Assembly (NCBI RefSeq): GCF_007860075.1
Contig: NZ_SJPP01000001.1
Location: 806,001-870,000, forward strand
From: Symmachiella macrocystis
GTDB lineage: Bacteria > Planctomycetota > Planctomycetia > Planctomycetales > Planctomycetaceae
Length of the DNA stretch: 64,000 nucleotides
Direction: 5' to 3'
Each line of letters starts with the position of its first letter. Position 1 is the stretch's first letter. Below are positions 57,813 through 64,000 of the stretch, piece after piece. Under the pieces are notes generated by a model that saw only the letters and a list, made by a program, of their open reading frames with translations, did not search any database and had not been told where the DNA came from. A program made the position numbers and the translations under genes.

Positions 57813-58814
57813 ATGCTGGAATCGGAAAAGGAATTTGCTCTCTCTGCTGTACAGGCGGCCGCCGCAATTTGTCGCCGCGTGCAATCCGGCATTGCGCTGG
57901 ACAGCCTGGACAAAAAAGACCGCTCGCCCGTCACAGTAGCCGACTTTGCCGTGCAAGCATTGATCAGTGGTCTATTGGCCGAACAATTTCCCGACGACGC
58001 ATTGGTCGGTGAAGAAGGTGCGGACCAACTGCGTGAGGCGAGCGCTGAGGAATTGCGAAATCGAGTTGTCACCGAGGTGCAATCAGCACGCGACGATGAT
58101 CCGACCAGTGAAACCGTGCTGGATTGGATTGACCGCGGACAGGCCGCTGGTGGAGCACAGGGGCGATTTTGGGTATTGGACCCCATCGATGGCACCAAAG
58201 GTTTTCTCCGCAAAGAACAATACGCGATCGCCTTGGCCCTGATCGAAAACGGCCAGGTCCAACTTGGCGTGCTGGGCTGTCCGAATCTGCCTGAATCGAT
58301 GGACGAGGCGACCGGTCCCGATGCCGGATATGCCTTCGTGGCGGTCAAAGGCGAAGGATCACAGGCCGCCAAAATGCCGGCTGATGGGACGCTCGGGGAA
58401 TTGTCGCCGATCGCCGTTTCCACTTCCGACGATCCCGCTTCGGCCCGGCGGTGCGAATCGGTCGAGTCGGGACATGCCAGCCACGATGAAATGGCACAAA
58501 TCGCCGAAAAAGCACAAATGACCGGCGAACCGGTGCGTCTCGACAGCCAAGCCAAGTACGCTACCGTGGCACGCGGCGAGTCGGTCGCCTATATACGACT
58601 CTCCCCCGATGCCAGCTATACCGAAAAGATCTGGGATCACGCGGCCGGAGAGATCGTGGTGACCGAAGCGGGTGGTGTGGTGACTGACCTCATAGGCAAA
58701 CCGCTGGATTTCACCCAAGGACGCGGGCTGGTCAACAATCGCGGCATCATCGCCACCAACGCCGCCCTACACGAACGCGTGGTGCGGGCTACGGCTGAGG
58801 TCTTGGGGTTTTGA
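57813..58814 (+). CDS. 3'(2'),5'-bisphosphate nucleotidase (PAP phosphatase, HAL2/CysQ-like)
   Basis: 333 residues. It removes the 3'-phosphate from PAP, the inhibitory by-product of sulfate transfer. Metal-binding motifs of the inositol-phosphatase fold are complete: VGEEGAD (Glu), WVLDPIDGTKGFL (DPIDGT) and IWDHAAGEIVVTEAGG (WDxAAG). DRSPVTVADFAVQALI at the N terminus is the standard D/N-box. The length and AYIRLSPDASYTEKIWDH are closer to plant and yeast HAL2 than to E. coli CysQ. It lies after cysH on the same strand and completes a small sulfate-assimilation unit. Confidence 0.92.
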   Translation: MLESEKEFALSAVQAAAAICRRVQSGIALDSLDKKDRSPVTVADFAVQALISGLLAEQFPDDALVGEEGADQLREASAEELRNRVVTEVQSARDDDPTSETVLDWIDRGQAAGGAQGRFWVLDPIDGTKGFLRKEQYAIALALIENGQVQLGVLGCPNLPESMDEATGPDAGYAFVAVKGEGSQAAKMPADGTLGELSPIAVSTSDDPASARRCESVESGHASHDEMAQIAEKAQMTGEPVRLDSQAKYATVARGESVAYIRLSPDASYTEKIWDHAAGEIVVTEAGGVVTDLIGKPLDFTQGRGLVNNRGIIATNAALHERVVRATAEVLGF

Positions 58815-58856
58815 AAATAGGCGTGAGGCGCCAGAGGAGAGGCTTGAGGAGGAGTG
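58813..58856. repeat. Dispersed intergenic repeat, 5'-end fragment G
   Basis: AATAGGCGTGAGGCGCCAGA and GGAGAGGCTTGAGGAGG resemble the opening block of the repeat family. It directly follows the PAP phosphatase stop codon. Confidence 0.4.
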
Positions 58857-58968
58857 GGCGGCTTTATTTTCCCCATAATCCGCTTCCCTTTCGACAGGTT
58901 CGCTCACCTGCTATAATGTTCGATCCGAACTCAACCGAAAACTCAACTCATAATTACGAGGTCATACA

Positions 58969-59067
58969 ATGGCGAAAACACAGCGGAAATTGAAAAAGGC
59001 GAATCATGGTGCCCGTCCGGCCAGTTCTAAGGCCCGCAAAGCCAAACGAGCGAAGCTGAAAACGTAG
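58969..59067 (+). CDS. 32-residue basic protein
   Basis: ATG 58969 with GAGG eight bases upstream, stop TAG at 59065. Fourteen of the 32 residues are Lys or Arg, with no acidic residue (MAKTQRKLKKANHGARPA, then SSKARKAKRAKLKT). A strong terminator follows after 30 bases, giving a compact gene unit, which favours a real product. It could bind RNA, DNA or ribosomes, in the manner of very small ribosomal proteins, but I cannot assign it to a family. Confidence 0.6.
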   Translation: MAKTQRKLKKANHGARPASSKARKAKRAKLKT

Positions 59068-59097
59068 TATTCGTTTGCGACGAATCACCAAACTATT

Positions 59098-59130
59098 CAA
59101 AACGGCAGGCCTTTTCGGTCTGCCGTTTTG
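59098..59130. terminator. Strong rho-independent terminator after the small basic protein
   Basis: An 11-base stem (59098-59108 with 59120-59130) starts with CAAAACGGCAG and ends with its complement, with further pairing inside. The A and T runs within the stem let it work in either direction; for the plus strand it closes the 32-residue gene. Confidence 0.88.
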
Positions 59131-59717
59131 CATGCGCTGAGCACAATCCGCCACCTCAAAACTCTCGGCGGCGTATCTCGTAATCCCTTATGAATTAAAA
59201 CTTTATCTCTTTTCATTTTAAGATTATGCTTTCCAAGAATTCGGCACGCCTGCTGCATATTGATAACTTCGTTGCGGCGAATGTCGCTGCGGCAACTTGC
59301 TGAACAACGCCTCTCCGACCCAGGAAACCAGTGATTGTTCGGCAAGTTACGACGAGCCAGGAAGGCGAGTCGTTGTTGTAGTTTTTTCAAATGTTTGGAA
59401 AACTTTGCAAAATGTTGGGCATGGAGGCCTGATTGATGCGTAGTCCTGCCGTACGGCGTCTCCCGCGACGCCTTGACGCCCCGATCCCCCTCGTGTGGGG
59501 CGTCCGACCCAATCCCCGCGTGCAGGATACGGATTCAAATCCCCTCAGGCTTTGCTGTCCACGACGCCGTGTCGCCAATTCCCCTCTCTCGGCACGATTC
59601 CCCGCGTCGCATTGGCTTTGCAAAGTTCTCCGCTTTCGCGGTTGCTAAAGCCCCCTCTCCTCTCTCTCCCCCACTGCGAAATCACTTCCTCCACTTCACA
59701 TCCGGAGTTGCTTGAAT
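59131..59717. other. Intergenic region, no gene seen
   Basis: About 585 bases between the terminator and the thioredoxin-protease gene. The first part is AT-rich, the later part C-rich. A stretch near 59536 (GGATTCAAATCCCC) looks like a tRNA T-arm but the rest of a tRNA cannot be folded. Confidence 0.45.
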
Positions 59718-61340
59718 ATGGTTACTTCCCAACTACTCGTTATGTCAGCGCTCGTGCTTGGTGCGACGCCACGAGGTGTTGTTTACGAATTCACTGCCAG
59801 TTGGTGCGGTCCCTGCCAACAAATGAGTCCTATGGTTTCGCGTTTGGAACGTCAGGGACTGCCCATTAAAAAAATCGACGTCGACAAGTATCGCGCCTTT
59901 TCGGCGAAATATAATGTCACCAGCATCCCGGCGTTTGTCTTGGTGATCGATGGCAAAGAAGCCCAACGGATTGTCGGGGCGACCAATGAAGCAAAACTGC
60001 GCGAGATGTTCGCCAAAATCCCCCGTGAAGCGGCACCGTCCAAAACCGGAGCGGAGGTACAACTTGCCAGCAATCGCTCCACAGCTGCGCCCGCCGGACG
60101 CGGCCGCGTGGCCTCACGCCCTAAAAAGACGCGGTTCCACATTCCATTTCTCGGCAAGGCCGACGACGAGCCGGCGGTCGACCTCAGCGAAGCCACGGTG
60201 CGTGCCAACATCGACGAGGGTGACGATGCCCCCGCGGCCTCGCAGATCGCCACGCCCATGGAAGCCAGTGTTCGCATTCGCGCCAACAACGGCACAGGTA
60301 TCAATTATGGCTCCGGCACGATTATCTCCAGCGGCGAAGGCCGCACCATGATTCTTACCTGCGGACACATTTGTCGCGGCATGGTCAAAAGCGGCACGAT
60401 GGAAATTGACATCTTCTCGGGTCGGCAACGCAGTACCTATGTCGCGAAAGTCGTTGCCTATAACGAAAAAGCGGACGTTGGGCTGTTGGAATTTCCGTCC
60501 GATGAAAGTTTCCCCCACACTCCCGTCGCCCCGGTCGGGCACGGCGTTAAAAAAGGCCAAGCGGTTGCCAGCGTTGGTTGTGGCGGAGGCGATGACCCCA
60601 CTTTGCAACAACACCGCGTCGTCTCACTGAATCGTTATCTGGGGCCGGACAACATCGAGTGCACCGGCGAGCCGGTCGAAGGCCGTTCCGGTGGCGGATT
60701 GTTTGACGAACATGGCGCGGTGGTTGGCGTTTGCTTTGCCCGCGACCCTCAAGATCACCGCGGACTATATGCTGGCCTCAAACCGATTCAACAACTGCTT
60801 GATCGTTGCCAGCTGTCACACCTGTATCAACCCGAAACAACGACCGAGTCCAACGCACCGGTGATTGCCGACAACAATGAGGAAAACCTGGGCGATGAAA
60901 TCGTAATCAACGACGAGAACGAACAAGAGCGAGTTTACACCGCTGAAGACCTGGATGGTGCGGTGGCTGCATCAGAGGCGGCGGCGATGGATGAATTGAC
61001 TAGCGGCGGCACCGACCTCGGCGCCCTGCAAGAGGCGCTCTCCAAAGTGGGCGAAGCTGAAGTGGTCTGCGTCGTGCGGCCCATCAACAATCCCCGCGCC
61101 GCCAGTCGCGTAGTGATCCTCAACCGCGCCAGCGACAAGTTTGTGAAGTACCTGACCAACGAGTTGGAATCGGATCCCATGTACAACACAACGTCGCTCA
61201 GAAAGTCCTTCCCCACCACGAAGAAAACCCCCAACCCCAATTCGCCGCAGGTCGTTACAAAACCCAAACTGGCGCCGGTTGCAAAAACGCCCACCACAGC
61301 CAAAATCCTCCGCCCCTACCGCCGCCAACGCGTTAAATAA
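59718..61340 (+). CDS. Thioredoxin domain fused to a trypsin-like serine protease domain
   Basis: 540 residues from ATG 59718. A short hydrophobic N terminus (VTSQLLVMSALVLGATP) may be a signal peptide. A thioredoxin fold follows with the full active site WCGPC at 29-33 and the cis-Pro loop TSIPAFV near 68-74. After a basic, Ala/Pro-rich linker a trypsin-like domain begins near 180: GSGTIISSGEG, TCGH with His 217, ADVGLLEF with Asp 253, and GRSGGGLFDEHG with Ser 324, the whole catalytic triad. The last ~180 residues are acidic and then basic with no known motif. It may be a redox-linked protease outside the cytoplasm. I do not know of a characterised homologue. Confidence 0.87.
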   Translation: MVTSQLLVMSALVLGATPRGVVYEFTASWCGPCQQMSPMVSRLERQGLPIKKIDVDKYRAFSAKYNVTSIPAFVLVIDGKEAQRIVGATNEAKLREMFAKIPREAAPSKTGAEVQLASNRSTAAPAGRGRVASRPKKTRFHIPFLGKADDEPAVDLSEATVRANIDEGDDAPAASQIATPMEASVRIRANNGTGINYGSGTIISSGEGRTMILTCGHICRGMVKSGTMEIDIFSGRQRSTYVAKVVAYNEKADVGLLEFPSDESFPHTPVAPVGHGVKKGQAVASVGCGGGDDPTLQQHRVVSLNRYLGPDNIECTGEPVEGRSGGGLFDEHGAVVGVCFARDPQDHRGLYAGLKPIQQLLDRCQLSHLYQPETTTESNAPVIADNNEENLGDEIVINDENEQERVYTAEDLDGAVAASEAAAMDELTSGGTDLGALQEALSKVGEAEVVCVVRPINNPRAASRVVILNRASDKFVKYLTNELESDPMYNTTSLRKSFPTTKKTPNPNSPQVVTKPKLAPVAKTPTTAKILRPYRRQRVK

Positions 61341-61406
61341 CATCGAAGCGGCAAAAAGAACCATGCCACGACGCCCATTGGGGGCGACGAATTTTCCGTC
61401 AGCGCA

Positions 61407-62309
61407 TTAACTGCGGCATTGCGATGCTAAGAGGCGGATCTTGTCGGGGAACAACGGCAGCGCGATTTCGGGATCCTCGATCTCCGGATGCCACGCCTTT
61501 TCCCACTCCAAGGAATACCAGCCGTCGTACGCGGACCATTGTAATAATTGCATCGCCTTGATCGCGGGAAATCCTCCCCCGCCGAACAACACGTAATCGG
61601 CATGCCGATGTCCGCTCATCAACGCATGGGCTGCTTGAGCAGCCGCGTCGGTTTCCGCACCAGAAACCGATTCCGGCCGCACGACCGAATCCTTCCAATG
61701 CGTGTGGCGAACCCAAGGTTTCAGCCGGGCAAAAGTCTCTGAGAGCGGTTCCTCGTAAAACCGCCAGGGATGATGCGTATCCCACAGCACGCCTGCGTTG
61801 TCGCACTCGACTTGCTCCATCATCGCCTGCATCGCATGCGAATCAGAAAAATCGCCATGCGTCTCGATCAGCACCTCTACCTTCTGCTCGATGCCATAGT
61901 CGGCCAGCGCTGTGATTCCCGCAGCCACTTGCGCGATGACCGTCGCACGCCCCGCTTGGTTTTCGGCGGAAGGCAAGGTGTCGCCGAAGACCCGCACAAA
62001 CTCCGCACCTAACGCAGCTGCCAAGTCGATATAGGCCCGGCCGATCTCCAGTTGCTGTTCACGCTGCGCGGGATCGGGATCGTCGAATCGTACCGATGAG
62101 GCCAGTCCGCACACCTGAAACTCGGCCGCTGCCAATTCCGCGCGCCGCACCGGCAACTGCTCCGACTGAAATTCCGCGCGGGCCAACAAGTCGGTCTCCC
62201 CCTCCAACAGACGAATCTCCACACCGGAATACCCATAGGCCTTGCCCCGCTCGAGCAATTGCTCCCAACTCCATTGCGGTGTCCCCAATGTCGAAAATGC
62301 GATCTTCAT
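61407..62309 (-). CDS. Sugar phosphate isomerase/epimerase-like TIM-barrel protein
   Basis: 300 residues of the xylose-isomerase-like TIM barrel (AP endonuclease 2 family). Typical elements: FSTLGTPQWSWEQLLERGKAYGYSGVEIR, EFVRVFGD, VLIETHGDFSD, GVLWDTHHPW, HTHWKDSV and YSLEWEKAWHPE. The metal ligands expected of the family are Glu in LIETH, Asp and His in WDTHH, His in HTHWKD and Glu in SLEWE, all present. Cytoplasmic; no signal peptide. The substrate, probably a sugar or inositol derivative, is unknown. It is convergent with the protease gene and divergent from the next one. Confidence 0.87.
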   Translation of the reverse strand: MKIAFSTLGTPQWSWEQLLERGKAYGYSGVEIRLLEGETDLLARAEFQSEQLPVRRAELAAAEFQVCGLASSVRFDDPDPAQREQQLEIGRAYIDLAAALGAEFVRVFGDTLPSAENQAGRATVIAQVAAGITALADYGIEQKVEVLIETHGDFSDSHAMQAMMEQVECDNAGVLWDTHHPWRFYEEPLSETFARLKPWVRHTHWKDSVVRPESVSGAETDAAAQAAHALMSGHRHADYVLFGGGGFPAIKAMQLLQWSAYDGWYSLEWEKAWHPEIEDPEIALPLFPDKIRLLASQCRS

Positions 62310-62520
62310 CTGTCTGCTGCCTTGAATCTATTTCAAAATCCGGTTGTGCTTGTCTCAGAAACATACTTATAAGTTTTGGCGGGACGCATCAGAGGGTTTT
62401 GAATTTTCCTCGAATAGTTTTCAATTCGCTACGGACTGCCATTGCCCGCATCCAACGGTTACCTTGACTATAGACCGCCATATTCCGAATTGCGAGACGT
62501 TCACACTAGAACCCACGCCC

Positions 62521-63777
62521 ATGTCTGAAACCACCTCACCGCACCTATTGCCCGAACACCCCGTCGTGGATGCTGCCCTGCGGGATACGATCGCGCGGGA
62601 CTATCAAATATTTGCCAAGCAAGGGCTGCCGACGAATCTTGAAGCGTATCTAGCGGAGCGGTATCACCTCGATGTCTCCACGACCTATGCGGGCTTGCCG
62701 ATCACCAATCCGTTCGGCAAAGCCTCCGGCCAATTGTCGATGACTGCGCGGCAAGTCGAAGAAGACGTTCAAGCCGGGCTCGGTTTTGTGGTGCTCAAAA
62801 CGGTGATTGCCCAAGACGAAACCGGCGCGCAGACCATGGGGGAATGGGCCGTTAAGGAATCGCGTATGGTCGTCGAGCCGATCACCGGGCAATCAGGCGA
62901 GACGGGCTGGACCGTGAGTTGGAAAGGCCGCGGCTGGTGGGGGACGTTTGACGAATACCTACAACTGATCCGCGCTGCCCGCCAAATCGCCGCTGACAGA
63001 AACACGTTAATCGTCCCCTCCTGCAAATACCATCTCCCAACGCCTACAGAGGTTGTGTGGAAGGAGAGCGAATACCGTTACACAACCGCCAAGATCTTAG
63101 AAGCCTGGCAAGCCGGCGCTGCGACCGATGCACCGATGCCGTTGGAAAAAGATTTCAGCCCCACCCTCGCCGGCAGCGACCACGCGGCCCAACAGGCAAA
63201 AATCCTCGAATGGTTAAGAACCGTCCCGCGCTTAATTCGCGAGGGACTGGCCGACGCGGCCCAGATTCGCGTGGGACTTAAACTCTTCAATGCCCTGTTC
63301 GATGATGACTTCCAACTGGCCATGCTGCGGGCCATTCACGACGGCGAGCATCGCCCCGAATTTTTCATCTACGGCAATCGCCTATTCGATCCCAAGCGCG
63401 AATTCGACGGCAAGCGAGGCATCGCATACGGCGGCCCGGATCTAAGCGACCGCAACCTCCGCATCATGTCCCGCTTCCCCACCGAATGCGACACCCCCCT
63501 CCCCTGGTCCGCCACCGGCGATATCCATAGCGGAAAAATGGCCCTCGAATACGCCCTCCGCGGCGCCGGTAGTTTCCAACTGCACACCTTCTTCCAAATG
63601 CCCAATGCCCACTACACAGCCACGGTCGGCAACAAAACGCAAAAGGCGCTACACGAATTGTATTTTCATCCCCAGCAGGGGTTGATCGTGTGGATTTTGC
63701 ATTTAGCCGGCGTGTTGGATTTGCCGCGGGAATGTGTGCGATTGGCGGACGTGATTGGGCGCGGCGAATATATTTAA
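62521..63777 (+). CDS. Dihydroorotate dehydrogenase-like TIM-barrel protein
   Basis: 418 residues from ATG 62521 (MSETTSPHLLPEHPVVD); the frame is open to 62344, inside the spacer. The stretch TYAGLPITNPFGKASGQLSMTARQVEEDVQAGLGFVVLKTVI is laid out like the FMN-binding start of the dihydroorotate dehydrogenase barrel (NPFG..SG followed by the KT strand), and further strands include ALRGAGSFQLHTFFQMP near the end. The usual DHODH catalytic Cys/Ser loop and the NxxxPN motif are not clear to me, and the protein is about 80 residues longer than class 1 enzymes. It may be a flavoprotein oxidoreductase of another substrate. Confidence 0.7.
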   Translation: MSETTSPHLLPEHPVVDAALRDTIARDYQIFAKQGLPTNLEAYLAERYHLDVSTTYAGLPITNPFGKASGQLSMTARQVEEDVQAGLGFVVLKTVIAQDETGAQTMGEWAVKESRMVVEPITGQSGETGWTVSWKGRGWWGTFDEYLQLIRAARQIAADRNTLIVPSCKYHLPTPTEVVWKESEYRYTTAKILEAWQAGAATDAPMPLEKDFSPTLAGSDHAAQQAKILEWLRTVPRLIREGLADAAQIRVGLKLFNALFDDDFQLAMLRAIHDGEHRPEFFIYGNRLFDPKREFDGKRGIAYGGPDLSDRNLRIMSRFPTECDTPLPWSATGDIHSGKMALEYALRGAGSFQLHTFFQMPNAHYTATVGNKTQKALHELYFHPQQGLIVWILHLAGVLDLPRECVRLADVIGRGEYI

Positions 63778-64000
63778 GGGATGTTTGCGCCGTTGGTGAA
63801 TATGGCCTTTGGTCAAGGCGTATTCGATGTTACACGGATCCCTGGGGCAACGCCCCGGGAAATCGACGACCAATTTGGCTGAAGGCCAAACACAATGCCA
63901 CCGGTTACAATGAATCCCCCACGCCAAATCTCACCAATTTGCAATCTGATAATCCTTCAAAAAATTCCCCCACAGATGTTCGCCGCTGAGCATTCCGGCA
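63778..64000. other. Right edge of the window, no gene seen
   Basis: About 220 bases after the last gene. No open frame of note and no clear terminator. Confidence 0.4.

Noticed and set aside
59530-59560. tRNA T-arm-like sequence GGATTCAAATCCCC
   Set aside because: No matching acceptor, D or anticodon stem can be folded around it.

Overview
The window looks like chromosomal DNA of a planctomycete (Planctomycetota, most likely class Planctomycetia; I cannot name the genus). The signs are a PEP-CTERM surface protein, a cysteine-rich YTV-repeat protein of the kind described from Rhodopirellula, a large receptor-type Ser/Thr kinase, secreted PQQ-like beta-propellers, the futalosine menaquinone genes mqnA and mqnC, moderately high GC, and long intergenic spaces. 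No rRNA, tRNA, CRISPR array or intact insertion sequence could be recognised.

Layout. 1-5.4 kb: the 3' end of a TPR protein, two secreted proteins (one PEP-CTERM), an orphan sugar-type ABC permease and a propeller protein. 5.4-11.5 kb: an unknown Cys-pair protein, three short-chain dehydrogenase/epimerase-fold enzymes including a UDP-glucuronate decarboxylase and a probable UDP-glucuronate 4-epimerase (nucleotide-sugar supply), and a membrane-anchored coiled-coil protein. 12.5-15.9 kb: a conserved hypothetical, a phosphohexomutase and a UbiA-type prenyltransferase. 16.2-21.6 kb: an isolated phage DNA-packaging module (small terminase, large terminase, portal, one small gene) preceded by an ABC-ATPase/GNAT pair joined across an A9 run, with palindromic and longer repeats lying between its genes. 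21.9-24.5 kb: a small lipoprotein and a Zn/Cd-type P1B ATPase. 24.7-31.1 kb: the YTV protein, a HEAT-repeat membrane protein and a NatAB-like ABC exporter whose permease is fused to a CPBP protease. 31.2-33.1 kb: mqnC and mqnA.

33.3-39.0 kb holds what I consider the most unusual system: one polypeptide joining a complete P1B-type metal ATPase to an HflK-like SPFH domain, followed by two more SPFH (HflC/HflK-like) genes that overlap by four bases. 39.1-44.8 kb: a hotdog thioesterase, then what looks like a five-gene operon (HemN-like radical SAM, chorismate-lyase-like DUF98 protein, flavin-dependent halogenase with a WxWxIP motif, DUF3311 protein, sodium:solute symporter) that could make and move a halogenated 4-hydroxybenzoate derivative. 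45-49.1 kb: a five-bladed-propeller glycosidase-like secreted protein, a PQQ-like propeller and an iron alcohol dehydrogenase. 50-56.5 kb: an S41 protease coupled to a propeller protein, then the 1,282-residue kinase with a beta-helix-like outer region. 56.9-58.8 kb: cysH and a PAP phosphatase, two consecutive parts of sulfate assimilation. 59-64 kb: a 32-residue basic protein, a thioredoxin-trypsin fusion, a TIM-barrel sugar isomerase-like protein and a dihydroorotate-dehydrogenase-like protein.

All calls come from reading the sequence alone; family names rest on remembered motifs, not on a search.
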